From positions 558,001 to 622,000 of the forward strand of contig JAJEKV010000035.1 of assembly GCA_021234155.1 (NCBI GenBank): a stretch of DNA of 64,000 bases, written 5' to 3'. Below, piece after piece: positions 31,978 to 44,520 of this stretch. The notes beneath the pieces are model-generated. The model saw nothing but the letters and a program-made list of their open reading frames with translations. It was not told the DNA's origin and did not search any database. The first letter of the stretch is position 1, and each line of letters starts with the position of its first letter. Source of the DNA: Isoetes taiwanensis (lineage: Eukaryota > Streptophyta > Lycopodiopsida > Isoetales > Isoetaceae). The translations under genes and the position numbers were made by a program.

Positions 31978-32716
31978 GTGAAAAACTCGAGGAGGAGAGC
32001 AAAGCGGCGGAAAAAAGGGTTCGGTGGCGGTATAGCCACAGCAAGGGAGGGAAGAATGGCTAGCCAAGCAGGAACGGTAGGAGCCAGCAGGCAGGAACTC
32101 CAACAAGATCTGCAAGACTTCCTAGCACAGATGGAAGTAAGATTGGAGAATCAGGTGCCGAGGATGGATGCGCTAAACACACTGGCGGGTTCGGTACAAC
32201 AAAACAAAGATGCGATAGGAAAAGTGGAAGATCGGGTGCAGAAGGCGGAGGAGACGGGAGAGGAAATTCGGAAGAGGATGGACGAGGTGGAGAAAGAAAA
32301 AGCGGAAATCATACAAAGGTTGGTGACATTAGAAAAGAAGCAAATATATCTAGATGCGTGGCAGAGTTTTGATAGGATAAAACCTACAGGAAAGGATAAA
32401 GCATGACGTAAGATTGATAGGGGTTGCCGAAAGGCCTAACGAGGGACATCGCCCGTGTCCGCAGTAAATCTTGGAGAATGTTTTCCAGGAGCACAGGAAT
32501 GTGATGGTAAAAGCAGTACGGGCGGGTGCATGGAGAGGGAGGGCGAGGCACATAAATATAACTCTGAGGGACATGGCAGCCAAGGAAAGAATCATCCGCG
32601 CAGGGTTCAAACTCAGGAACGGGCTCAAAGTACAAGAGGCTCTAACAGCCATGCAAAGACAAGGTTTACACAGGGAACTGGCAAAAGTAATCGGGCGGGA
32701 ATACAAGCAGGGGTAA
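31978..32716 (+). pseudogene. LINE-2 ORF1p (coiled coil + RNA-binding region)
   Basis: The first frame (31978-32406) has a basic N-terminus and then about 90 residues of heptad coiled coil (VEDRVQKAEETGEEIRKRMD). After a one-base frameshift near 32404 and a stop at 32464, VRLIGVAERPNEG, ILENVFQEHRN and ARHINITLRDMAAKERIIRA follow. This order (coiled coil, R-x-IG, ENxF, RHI-x-V/I-x-(L/F)RD-x-xAKERI) matches the vertebrate L1 ORF1p type rather than the zinc-knuckle ORF1 usual in flowering-plant L1s. Confidence 0.65.
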
Positions 32717-33120
32717 AAAATGGGAAACTCTATCTCAAAAGAAGACGAGAGAACACATCACAGGAACAAGCAACGCAAGGAGACACGATGGACCCACAGG
32801 ACCTGAAGAAAGATGGGAATCTCGAAGTGGAAGCAACGAGGGGACAGGGACAGCATATACAAATAAGGGAAAGAGTATCATCGGGACCAGTGGATCGGGA
32901 AGCAGCCCCAAAGATCCTAACGCAGATACAGCTAGGGTGGGGAAGCGGAAAAGAGGCCGGAAAAGACCTAGACCAAAGCATAACTCTGACAAGGGAGACA
33001 GGAGGGGACCAAGGAGCAAGGACGAGGAGACAGGTAAAGAAGGGACACGATCTAGACCACTGTAGAGGCGGGGGGCAGCCTGAAGGAAGGAAGAAATAGC
33101 GATCCGGTAATCGAACCGCG

Positions 33121-33923
33121 CGGGATATCCTTGGGATGACGAGAACGCTTTACATGCAAAGAAGGGACCAGGATATCATATGTCTAGTGGAGACATTAGC
33201 GTGGAGAACCTGAGAGCTAAGAGGCTGCGGGACGAACGGGATACACACTGCTCACATGTTGGAGGAAAAGAACTACAAGGCAGAAGAGGAAGTGCGAGGG
33301 CTAGCTACATTAGGAATAGAAGTGTTTAAAAGCATGTATTCTAGAAACAAACATTAATAAAAGATATATGCTTATGAATATTGTAATGCTTGACTATAGG
33401 AAATTATATTTACTAATAGTGTATTATCCACCTCAATGTGACAAGCTGGAATTACTAGGCATGGGAGAAGTGGTCATGAAACACAGGGATAAGGGACCAT
33501 TGATCATAGTAGGAGATATCAATGCAAGGACGGGGCAAGAACAAGCAGGAGAGCAGGGATAGACAATGAGGATGGACAGTGGAAACAGAGCGAAAGGGAG
33601 GACGAATGGCAAAGGAACACAAGAGATCTAAAATGGAGGTGACAGCGAGAGGAGAAACCCTGATAGAGGTATGTACAGCTACAAATATGGTTATATGCAA
33701 TGGTCTAAGAAGGTGGCAAGCCTCGGGCCAGTTCACAAGCACAAATGCCCACGGGAGCAGTATAGTGGACTATGTGATAGCAAATGAGGAAGCAACAAGG
33801 GAAATTGGAAACATGGAACTAGGAGAATGGCCGTTAGGAGGAAGGGATAGCCACAGACCCATCACGCTCAAATTAAGGGCGGCAAGTGGAAGAGCGAAGA
33901 AAGCAGAGGCAAAGAAGAGGTAA
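33121..33923 (+). pseudogene. LINE-2 apurinic-type endonuclease
   Basis: Pieces in several frames: QDIICLVETLAWRT (the metal-binding Glu region), IVGDINARTGQEQAG (GDxNAR motif), GSSIVDYVIANEEA and GRDSHRPITLKL. The last should read SDH and shows DSH, a possible loss of the catalytic His context. Stops and frame changes separate the pieces (e.g. after 33562). Confidence 0.7.
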
Positions 33924-35200
33924 AAGAACAAAGCTGGTAGTCAAATTGAGAGAAAACAGAGTGGGGGCATTCATAAACACAGTGAAAAAGAAAATAAGAG
34001 ACAAAGAGTGGGGAGAGGAACCAAAGGACAGAGGGAACGACATGAATGATCTCTTGGAAGAAGCAGCAAAATCAGCATTCGGGAGGAAAGAAAGAGGGAA
34101 AAGGGCTATAGCATTTCGAAGATCAGTATGGTTCGACGAGGCATGCGTGGAACAGAGAAAGAAAGCCAAACAGGCAAAAGGAACTGAGGCATACCAAGAA
34201 GAACGGAACAAATATGTGAAGATACTGAAAAGAAAGAAAACTCAGGACCTGAAAACCCACCAATGGGGACTAGCCGAGGATTTGAAAAAATGGCCTAAGA
34301 AATTCTGGAACAATATGAAAAAAGGCTCAAAGACAAAAGCAGGTGCATCAGCAAGAGAGGAAGGGGAAGAAACGGAAACAGAAATAGACTGGACAAGATA
34401 CCTGGAACGGCTATACAAGACAAGGGCTACACCAATCATGGCTCCAGAAGGTAGACACAAACCTTCCTTCTCCAAGGAGGAGGTTACATGGGCACTAAAC
34501 AGGATGGCAAATAACAAAGCACCGGATTTATATGGGCTAACAGCGGAGATGTTGAAGAGTGTACAAACACAGATAGTAGAGATCATAACAGAAATATCCA
34601 ATGAGGTAATTCACTCAGGCCTCCCAGAAAGATGGCAGTTCAATAAGGTAATTCCGCTCCACAAAGGGGGAAACAGAGAAGAACCGAGTAATTATAGGAC
34701 CATCATGGTCAGCTCAGTATTCGCGAAATGGTTCGGGAAAACTCTAGATCAGAAACTGAAGAGTTGGGCAGAAACAGGGAAACTCAGAGCACAAGGCCAG
34801 GCTGGTTTCCGACCGGAGTACTCGACTACGGACCACCTAGTGACTCTAATGATAATGATAGAGCAGGCAAAGGAAAGCAACAAGAAGATCATATGCTGCT
34901 TCGTGGACTTTAAAAAAGCCTTCGACACAGTACCCAGAGATAAGCTCCTACTTAGACTAACAGGACTAAGAGCACCAGAGGGGTTAGTAGGATCAATTGC
35001 AAGGCTATATCAAAAGGTATATGCCAAAATAGAGGGGGAAGGGGAAGCAATAGATTGTGACACAGGAGTAAAGCAAGGATGCCCACTATCACCCACACTC
35101 GTTGGGATATACATAGATGCTCTACAGGAATTTTTCGAGGAGAGAGAGGGAGACAGGGAGGCACCAATGATAGGAAGAACAAAAGCCCCAATAATGCTAT
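33886..35200 (+). pseudogene. LINE-2 reverse transcriptase up to YADD
   Basis: One uninterrupted frame of 438 codons containing NKAPDLYGLTAEMLK, NYRTIMVSSVFAKWFG, GQAGFRPEYSTTDHLV, CCFVDFKKAFDTVP (catalytic Asp) and VKQGCPLSPTLVG. The last LINE codons are ATA ATG CTA T, the first base of the Tyr codon in YADD, where the CACTA element begins. The domain was intact at insertion, so this LINE copy may have been young then. Confidence 0.85.
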
Positions 35201-35219
35201 CACTACCACCCCAAAACTG

Positions 35220-36020
35220 GGTCCACATGTTGTTTTTCAGTGTCTTTTTTGCAAAAAAACAACACCAAAAAACTACGTGTTGTTTTTTGTCCGGATTTGC
35301 TAGAAATGACATGTAGTTTTTACCCAAACTTTTAGACATGTAGTTTTTTTTTTAAAAGTCTACGCGTAGACTTTTGCCAAAATTATCTACACGTAGGAAT
35401 TACATGTGTTTCTACATGTTGTTTTTAAACGTGGATGTAGTTTTCAAGTGTTGCTTTCCTAAAAATAGACATGTGGTTCTTAATAAAACTTGAAGGTCCA
35501 CATGTTTTTTTCTTGTTGTTTTGCAAAAAACAATGCTAAAAACCACATGTGGTTCTTAATAAAACCCGAAGATCCACATGTTGTTTTTAAATTGTTTTGC
35601 AAAGAAAACAACGCTTAAAAAACCGATATAGATTTTTGTCCGATTTTGCTAGAAACTATATGTAATTTTTAGTAAAAGTGTAGTTTTTGTATGCTGCTTT
35701 TAAAAACTAACTTTAGTTTTCAAGTGTTGTTTTCCTCAAAAGTAGACATGTGGTTTTTTCATAAAACTTAAACGGCCTACATGTGGTCTTTGACAAATTA
35801 GTTGTGGTTTTTTGGTGTTGTTTTTCCTCAATATACTATATAGTCAATAGAACATCGACACGTCATGTTTTTAAAGTAGCAATTGTTTTTAGTGTTGTTT
35901 TTGCAAAGAAATGAGAAAACCACATATGGCCTTCCTCTTTATTATTTAAAAAAAGCATTGTATTGTTTAGCACATTGTTTTTATGTTATTAAGGTTGTTT
36001 TGGCCCTTATATGATTCTTG
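35220..36020. repeat. CACTA left subterminal repeats
   Basis: Repeated ACATGTGGTTTTT/ACATGTTGTTTTT/TGTAGTTTTTA words on the plus strand. Reversed counterparts (AAAAACTACACC, AAAACCATACTT) fill 43480-44490. Such arrays are transposase-binding sites in EnSpm/CACTA elements (family knowledge). Confidence 0.8.
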
Positions 36021-37685
36021 TTTTTTAGGCAAGTGTGTTGTTTAAATTTGGTTAAAGCATTTGATTGAAATGCAACTTATAGTGTCCATATTTAATAGAA
36101 TCTTACATTCTTGTTTTATAGCCTTTAATTGAGAATATATTTTATGATTTTAAGAACGAACTTGCTACAAAAATATAAAAACTGCTATTATTTTAAGCAC
36201 CATATAAATAAAGGTGTTATTATGCTATCAGGGAAGAGCATTGATCGAAGCCTAATACATGAATTTTCAGGAAGGTTGCAGTGTCTTTTGTGTGCCACAA
36301 AAATACTCAGATGCACATTTGATTGATGTCATCTGAAGTTTTTAAAAACCTGATGCAAGGAACTTCTTCTTTGCATTTGATCTGATTTGCAACCTCGGAC
36401 TCTTTGGGTTTGATAAGAAACCCCTTGCAGGGGCCATGAGAACTTGGCATCATGGCTTGAAGCAAAAATAACAAGAAGTTTGCTTTGCCTTTGCTAACAC
36501 TATGCTCCTTCTGTAAAAACCGAAGCCCTCTTTGGGTCCGAACTTGAAATCGGAATTAAAAAAAAACAAGGGCAACCTCCATCCCAAGTATCTCACGCCC
36601 TTCATTATAAAATCCACAATGGATTCTCCCGTCCTTCACAAAAAAAATACAAAGGATAAAACACCAAACGTTCTCACATAGATTCAATCATACCCGTAGA
36701 ACCAAAGCAGATAGCACAATCAATCGTGGGTACTGCAGTAAAAGTATAGTGGACAAAATCGCGTGTCTTGCGGTTTGCCCAAGCCCTGAAGTGAACAAAT
36801 CGTATCTTGCAGTTCAGACCAAGTTTGAAACAAATCCCATTTTAAACCTTGCGGGGATATTCAGGCAAAAGCATGTTCAGATTATGAAAATCGAGATTCT
36901 TCTATTTTAAACCTCAAAGGACAAGGAAGAATAAGGAGAGAGGTTCGGATATTTCTATAGTGGTCGGATTCCAGAAAAATAGTAGCACAAACTCCATTTG
37001 TAAGCGAGCCTTTGTGGGATCATGGGCTTCACAACCGGATCAAAAGCAAAGAACAAGGGAAATTTGTGGAAATTTAAGAGAAAGCTGAAGATCAAAAGCT
37101 TAAGGAATGAGATTTTTTCAAGAGAAAGTGGAGATCAAAAGCGGGAAAGAAAAAGCGGGAAAGAAGGGAGATAGAAGCGGCAAAAAAAGCACAATCGAGG
37201 ATCAAATTTTAGCTTTTAATCTAAGCCGATTAAAATTAGGGCCAATAGAATCCAAGGACTTGGATCACAATCTCGGCCAGCTCATCTTGGCCATTGAATG
37301 CAATTCAATTATATCAATGCCTATTTTTAATAATTTCACCATTGACGGCTCTACTCTCCCATGCCCCCATCCCATGATGCTGTTTTTTCCATGGAGTATC
37401 AACAATGACTCCATTCAGACTCGGTTATATTTCAAGATCATATTTTATCCTTAAAACAAATAAATCATGCATTTTTATGACTCTAGTGGTCACACTTCGA
37501 AATCCTCAGTACCTCCATCTATATAATTTGCCATTGTATGTCATACTCGACCAAATTTTGGATAAAAGCTAATGAGTATTTGCGAGATTTCGTCTGGAAA
37601 CTCCAAAATTCATAAAGTTTTTTGGCCAACAAGCAAAAACTCAAACAAGAAATAGAGATTCCAACCAGAAATCAAGAAATCTAAC
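36021..37685. other. CACTA interior, no gene recognised
   Basis: AT-rich. Short frames at 36129-36326 and 37107-37454 show no family motifs. Confidence 0.4.
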
Positions 37686-37689
37686 CCCT

Positions 37690-38095
37690 GTTTCTTATGC
37701 CACGTGTCTACGTGGCATGTTTCAGCCACATGTCATGTTTGAGTCTAGGGCATGCTTGGCCACATGTCACATTTGAGCCTATATGTGGCATGTTTGAGCA
37801 TGTCCTGCTTGAGCCAAAGTGGCTAGCCTAGGGGCATGTTTGAGCCTAGGGGCACAACATTTCAAACCATCAAAAAATGTACGAAATCATATTTCATCAT
37901 TAAAAAAATACATCATCTGAAAAGAGCATTTTATGACCCTAGTGGTTTGAGCCTAGGGGCATTGGGCCTAGGTGGCATGTTTGTGCCTATGTGGCATGTT
38001 TGAGTCATGTGGCACGCGTTTGAGCCAAGGTGGTTCGAGCCTAGGGGCATGCTTAAGCCTAGGGGCATGCTAGATCATAGGGGCACAACATTTCA
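37690..38095. repeat. Minisatellite GCATGTTTGAGCCTAGGG
   Basis: Irregular repetition of CATGTTTGAGCC, CCTAGGGGCATG and GTGGCATG words over about 400 bp. Confidence 0.75.
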
Positions 38096-41000
38096 ACCTT
38101 AAAAAAACCAGCAGTAGAGCAAGCGTGGAGAAGGATCTGAAGTGTCTCGATCGTATTATTTTTTTTAGGGAAAGGGAATGGAAAAGAATAGAAAGTTGAA
38201 GAGGAGAGAAGACACAAAAGGATGCAATGGGGAAGAAGAACCCGTGAAAATGTTCACGTGCTTTCGGGAACAAGTTGGCGTCCAGGAGCAAACGTGTGTA
38301 GAGTTGCATACGTAGAGGTGTAAAGGTTGGTTAGAAGTTTGATCTATACAAGTCGTTAGGATATTTCATAACAAGAATATAAGATTCTCGCATGCCTACA
38401 TTTTGTGAAGGTAAAGATCATTGGTAGAATCCAAATATTTGCTTATAAGCTTCTCCTTTTCAAAGAAGGACTCAATGGTTGTGTTGTGTCATGGGTTTGA
38501 CTTTTAACAACTCCTTATGCACAATGCTTTGCTAAATATTTGTATGTCAAGGATTGTTCATGTTGGGTTTATTTTTTGCTTTGCCAAAACATCTTCGGTA
38601 GTTTTTAGTTTGCAACACGTCTATGCATGTCATGAAAATGATTTGTTGGTAACTATATAAATAAAAACTGGGCATCTAGCAAGTTTAATTCCTTGAACCT
38701 TTATTTGAAGCATGATAGCAAAAGAAAAAGTATATTATAAGAAAAAGCAAAATCCCACCCAATAAATCTCATACAACTTTAGGATGGTTTTTTTTTTTTT
38801 TTTTTTTATGGATAAGGAATTCTATTATCATACCATATATAAAGCAGTGTGTTTTCTGTTCTTAAAAAAATAGGAGGTAATTTTTCTGGGCTGAGCGCAG
38901 CCCTGGCGCTGACACGTATGCACCCATTGCATTTTCAAATTGAAGAAAAGAGGAAAAAAACTAGGGATGCCACGTTTTTGTTCTTATCTGCTTTGAATCA
39001 ATCTCCTCCGTCGAATCTCCTTCTACGCTCTCCCTTCCTCGCCCCATTCCGCGAGATCGGCCGACCGTCGACCAGGTCTCACGGCCCCGCTAGCGTTAGC
39101 CCACGATTATTAGCCGCTGCCGATGACTGTTGATCTGCTGCAACATTGCTTAAATCCCTACTTCAACCTGTTCAAATGACCGGTAATAAAATATTTCGCT
39201 CTTCCCGAACCGTCATGGTTTAGAAAATTTGCGGAAGAACAACAACATAAAGCGTAGATCATGCCAAAACCCTAATCGCGGATTGAAGAATGCAAGGTAG
39301 GCGGGAGAAAGGGGCTTCGTGTTTTCGAGGCGGTTTGGTGATCCATCTCCCAAGAACGCAGAGGATTTTGCCCTATTCCCTGTAGGCAAACGATTCTCTG
39401 ACTTTGATTGAACAAGAACATTAAAATCAAGAAGCGGGTTCATTTTCCTTGCCTATCTCCCGTGACGGAGGGTTTTAAATCGCCGCACCCCTTTCACCAT
39501 TTAAATGGTTCTTTCAGCTGCTCCATCCATCTTCTTAAGTGTTTTGCGTTTGGGGCTTCTTGGGTTTCATTCCTAGGGCTGGCAAATGGGTTTTGTTGAT
39601 CTTTGTTCGGCCGGGATAGCCGCAATGAGAGGAACACGTTTCGAGGTTATGGGGCATGCCCTCTTTCCTTCTTGCGGGATTATTTTCTTTATCTTTGGGG
39701 TGGAGTATAAGCTCTGGTTCAAAGATCCGCCATAGTCGAGTTCTCTAACAGGAAAACGAAGGAAAAAAAAAAAAGCGGATTTTGGAGCTTCTCATTGAAT
39801 GACATCCGTGTTTTAGAAATGTGAGAGCCTATTGCATTTTCGACTTCTATTTTCGACATTTTCACTTTCTATTGATTTTCGCTGGAAGTTCAATGGCTGA
39901 GATGGGATGGAGATATTGTTCGCTTCGAATAACAAACAATGGTGTGTATTATCAGAGCATTTGGCAAACATTTTCCAACTTGCTTCATTTTTACGCTAAC
40001 TATTTTGCGGGGGGTTTTGATCGTCCAATTAACTTTGGTTCCCATGGCCACCGTGTTTTACGCCTATGGCGACTTTTTTTGGCTGGATTCAAACATGACT
40101 AATCTTCTTTCAAGAATGCGGCGTTTAAACTATTCTTTCTATGCCATACGCTTCCAATTTAGGTTTCCAAAAGGCGAACTATAACCATGATGATGTCTTT
40201 TTATGTTTTACATATGGCGACCATGGCGATCATTACATTTGTGGCAATGGCAAATGATGCATGTCTGGTGGAGCAACAGTTTGGATAGGGCGGCAATGGG
40301 TCAACAGGCCATAACAAACTATGGAGCAAAGAAAACTCGGCGGAAATTGCTTTTGCCTTTCTCATTTGGAACCTTTCCTTGAACCGCCTTTCGCCTATTT
40401 TTGTTGATCATAGAACTGGAGTAAACAATGTGAGTGGTGATATAATCTTTGTTACTAAGCTTTTTACATGCAAACGCCTGATACCGCTCTCTTTTTGCAA
40501 TGACATGGTGTATTCTATATGATAGATTCTTTGCCCGCTTCCCTCATCCCATTTAAGTTTTCGATCACATATAGTCTTTTTTAACTTGAGCAATGGATAA
40601 ATGAATAGTTTTATCTTTGCATCGAATTTTGTGCTGGTAGTTCCTTTTTTCGTCTGGCAAATGGTGGTTGGTGTATATATGTTGTTGCTATGTATATGCT
40701 CTTGCCTTTCTCCATTCAGACAATAGATTCTAGCTTTTATTCATGGATAATATCAAGGATTCTCATTGTGCATGGCGTATCACTGATATCCAATATGTTG
40801 GAATTGTATAGCCTGTTAGCCAGACCATTGATATCTGAGCTCCTCAGATAGTTGAACATTACAGAAAATGATGAGTATATCCTAATAGTAGCGTCTGCAA
40901 ATGGGTTTGAAGGCATGGCATCTGCTTAGTTCTTGCCTGTTCATACCATTACTTGCCCACATTACACTCTCTTATTGTTTCGTTTTTAGATTCACAACAA

Positions 41001-41210
41001 AGCTCACAAGATTAACAGCAACCTCGACATCCATCCTACGCACTGGAACATGAGGTGAGAAAGTGCAGGTCCAACCCCTGCAGGTTCTAGCACGTAGATA
41101 CGGGATGATGATGAGACACTCCTTTTTTCTAATATCTCAGTGAAGATAAATGCTCTTTTGATTTAATACAAAACATCTTTTGTAACAAGTGCACCTAGAT
41201 GCCTACAAAA
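38096..41210. other. CACTA interior, unassigned
   Basis: Contains a 20-T run (about 38787-38807), possibly a reversed retroelement tail. An exon-like segment near 40990-41051 (IHNKAHKINSNLDIHPTHWN between AG and GTGAG) is too weak to name. No other supported gene. Confidence 0.35.
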
Positions 41211-41218
41211 GTGGATAC

Positions 41219-41395
41219 TTTACTTTGGTAGTCGTATATGTTGGAGCAATTTGACATGTAGCGTGGTTCATAGGTCTTATTAGCAAAACTCATATATCCT
41301 AAATTCTTACTTTAGTGGTCCTATATGTTGGACAAATTTGACATGTAGCATGGTTCATAGGTCTTATTTAGCGAAACTCATACATCCTAATTTCT
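41219..41395. repeat. Tandem duplication, period about 88 bp
   Basis: TTACTTTGGTAGTCGTATATG...CATGGTTCATAGGTCTTATT...ATCCTAA occurs twice with about 10 percent difference. Confidence 0.8.
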
Positions 41396-41426
41396 CAAGG
41401 CTCATAGTCCACCTTCTCAGCTCGTG

Positions 41427-41538
41427 CATCTTTTCATAAGCAAATTAAGATTCAATGTGCATGCAAGCATCCTTCATATTCACATCTTTTCAAAAGCAAA
41501 TTAAGATTCAATGTGCATGCAAGCATCCTTCATATTCA
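41427..41538. repeat. Tandem duplication, period 56 bp
   Basis: CATCTTTTCA-AAGCAAATTAAGATTCAATGTGCATGCAAG... occurs twice, nearly identical, so a recent event. Confidence 0.85.
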
Positions 41539-41756
41539 AATTGAAAAATTATGTACTTACGACTTACGGTTTTAGCATGCATACACGAGTTGGGGAAAGC
41601 GTTAGCGGCGATAGGATAGGCCGCGATAAGTTTCTTGTATTGAGTAAAAATTATATGACTATATAGCAAGTTGACACCTTCCTGTACAGGTTTGAAGAGG
41701 GGGTAGCTACAGAGTCAACCTTCTAACTTATACGTTGTATTGACGATCCATTGCCA

Positions 41757-42600
41757 CTAGAGTTTGATGAACGTCCCCCAAACTATTTCCTTCTGGGTAG
41801 TCTCACATTCATGTATACATTTGTATTTTCTTACAAGAACAACCTCCACAGCCACAGCATTGTTATTGTCTTCAACATTGTCAATTTCCTCATCATTGCA
41901 TGCATCTTTAAGATTTGTTTCCAAGCTTTGTGCATTCTTATCCACCTTGTCATCCAAATCGCCATATCATTTACATTTGTATTTTGGGCTCTACTATTTT
42001 GTACTTAATCTCCACTTTGCTTATAGACCTTCACCAGATAATTCTTCTTCTACAAAGTCACATCTACGCTCACTATGATGTTTCTTCTTTACGGATTGTA
42101 CATTACGTAACCTTTCGAATGCTCATCATATCCTACCAAATAGGTTATGATGCATCCGTCATCTAATTTTAATCTATTTTCCTTGGGAATATGAGTATAT
42201 CGGTAGTCGTATGCTTTATAATTTTCAAAGTTAGGCATACTTCGACCATAAGAATTCACAGGCACATACCTTCCGGACATTTGGTTGGCAAAGCATTTTG
42301 CACTAACTGTGATCTTTTTTGCTTCTTCCCAAAGGAAGTTTGGCAAACCTGCATGCTTTGCTTTTTGTGTTCAGATGGATTGGAAGAAAGAAGATGCTAA
42401 CTTTGCAAGGAAAATCTGAGAATCTATATGAGAGCTTGCCTTCATCAAAGCAGTTTGAGTTTGATCCCGGTTTAAGCTTCCTTCCATTAGCATATTAGAG
42501 TATGTATAACAATTGGAGTATTTCCATAACCCATTTAAACACCAGTAGAACCCCATCGCACCGCCACACGAAAGAGAAATTGTGGCAGGCGATCCGGATC
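41757..42600 (-). pseudogene. Ty1/copia integrase-end fragment
   Basis: The minus frame 42346-42089 reads NFLWEEAKKI, then YTHIPKENRLKLDDG and YLVGYDEHSKGYVMYNP: the conserved LPxxFWxEA, HIPxExRxKLDD and GYxxxSKGYxxYNP blocks at the end of copia integrase. Both sides of it on the minus strand are eroded (42556-42371; 41957-41757 acidic). It is a fragment of a copia element nested in the CACTA. Confidence 0.7.
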
Positions 42601-43050
42601 AAATAAGCCAACTCTTATTTTGTGTCAAGTCAACTTTGTTCTATTTGAGGCCCGTTGAAGAAATCAATCGGGGCCTCTTTTTAGTGGACGTTGTGTTTGA
42701 GTTATGCCGCTTTACGCTCATTGTATGTACATGCTCCCGTGTTGTATACTTGATGAAGCCATGGTATTGTGGGCGTTCCTATTTAATGGGGTCAATTTGA
42801 CCCCATGTCGACTCAATACGATTGCTTCAAATCTTGCCGACCAACATATTCTCTGAAGGTGCCCCCATCGACGGGCCAATAAAGGACAATACTAGCTAGG
42901 GATGGAAATTAATTCCCCCCCCTCCCTCAGGAACTAAATCAAGCTTAATTAAATAATACATCATTAGGCGGTCGAGGAGCTTTGTGAAACATCAAATTTC
43001 ATCTAAAATATACTATTCAATCAAATGTTATAACTAAAATTGTAATAGCG
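42601..43050. other. No gene recognised
   Basis: Spacer between the copia fragment and the second CACTA end; nothing supported. Confidence 0.4.
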
Positions 43051-43054
43051 CCTT

Positions 43055-43449
43055 AGAAAAGCACCATCGACGATTAGTCCGATGCAATATCCGACGAATA
43101 GTCCGACGAAAAATCGATGATATATCGGCGTTATATCCGGACGCATTTTCGGACGATTATTACGACGCAAATTCGGCAATAAATTCGGACGGTTGAACTG
43201 GACGAAATTTCGACGTATAACTTCGACAACCGGCCCGACGGCGCAAATTCGACGCGATATTCGGACGCAAATTTCACGCTTAACACGATAAAGGCCGGCG
43301 ATTTATGTGGACGATATGTCCGATGTAGTATCGTCGGGAAAAACATCAAAATAGTAATCGTCAAGACGTTCGTCACCGTATGTCGGGCAAAAATATCTCT
43401 AGGACGGTCGACGATTTTTCCGACAAAAAATGCTCATTCTCTTGTAGTG
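43055..43449. mobile_element. Second CACTA end (EnSpm type), nested
   Basis: The right boundary is ...TTCTCTTGTAGTG (43437-43449), that is CACTACAAGAGAA reversed, the classic plant EnSpm terminus. To its left about 380 bp of CGACG/TCGG/GTCCGACGA words form its subterminal array. The opposite end was not found within the outer element, so it is truncated or its partner end has diverged. Confidence 0.65.
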
Positions 43450-43479
43450 GTTGGATCTAACCATTGAAGTTATTTTTCA

Positions 43480-44490
43480 TTTAATGTAAAACAATACAAT
43501 ACATTCCCAAAGTTGAGCAACAAACAATATTCCGAGGTGGTGGTGCTTTGCTTAAGAAATAGCCTCAAAAACCATACTTCCTTAAAAAATAGGCTGTAAA
43601 AACTACGCCCACTTGAGAAAACCACACTACGTAAAAAATAGCCACTTAAAAACTACACCTACTTAAAACCACACCTCAAAAACCATACTTACTTTAAAAA
43701 TAGCTATGTAAAAACTATACCTAGTTGTATAAACCACACCAAAAAATCATATTTCCTTAAAAATAGCTTCTTAAACACTACATCTAGTTATAAACTACAC
43801 CACTTGTAAAACCATACTTCATTAAAAAACAAACCACTTAAAAACTACACCCGCTTATAAACCACACTTCAAAAAAAAAAAACCATACTTCTTTAAAAAA
43901 ATAGCTATTTAAAAACTACACCCACTTATAAAGCGACACCTCAAAAACAACACCTCGATTAAAAAAAATCATACCACCAGGAAAACCATACTTCCTTAAA
44001 AAGCGACCACTTAAAAACTACAACCCGCTTATAAACCACACTTCAAAAACCATACTTCTAAAAAAAACAGCTATTTAAAAACTACACCCACTTATAAACG
44101 ACACCTCAAAAACAACAACTCGATTAAAAAAAATCATACCACTTCCAAAACTATACTTCCTTAAAAAACAACCACTTAAAACTATACCTCCTTATAAACC
44201 ACACTTCAAAAAACTATACTTCCATAAAAAACGACCACTTAAAAACTACACCTAGTTATAAACTACACCTCAAAAAACAACACCTTCTTAAAAACAACAC
44301 CCCCTCAAAAAAACAAGCAACACTTCTTTTAAAAAAACGACACCTCAAAAAAAGACTACACCTTCAAAAAAAAAAAACTATAGCTCCATAAAAAAAACTA
44401 CACCGTCTCCTTAATAAACCACACCTCCACATAACCACATGTAGATTTTTTGGAACAACGACATGTGGTCTTTTTGTTACTGTTGTTTTT
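43480..44490. repeat. CACTA right subterminal repeats
   Basis: About 1 kb of AAAAACTACACC, AAACCATACTTCCTTAAAAA and AACCACACCTC words, many at 30-60 bp spacing, mirroring the left end. Likely transposase-binding array. Confidence 0.85.
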
Positions 44491-44520
44491 AGGTGTGGTC
44501 CCAGAATTGGGGTGGTAGTG

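Larger units (their letters stand above)
35201..44520. mobile_element. CACTA-like DNA transposon, 9.3 kb
   Basis: Ends CACTACCACCCCAAAACTGG (35201) and, reversed, CACTACCACCCCAATTCTGG (44520): a TIR of at least 14 bp beginning CACTA. A 3-bp direct repeat TAT flanks it (35198-35200, 44521-44523), as known for CACTA/EnSpm. Long subterminal repeat zones lie at both ends. No CACTA transposase was recognised inside; the interior holds minisatellites, a copia fragment and another CACTA end, so it is probably non-autonomous and carries nested insertions. Confidence 0.9.
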
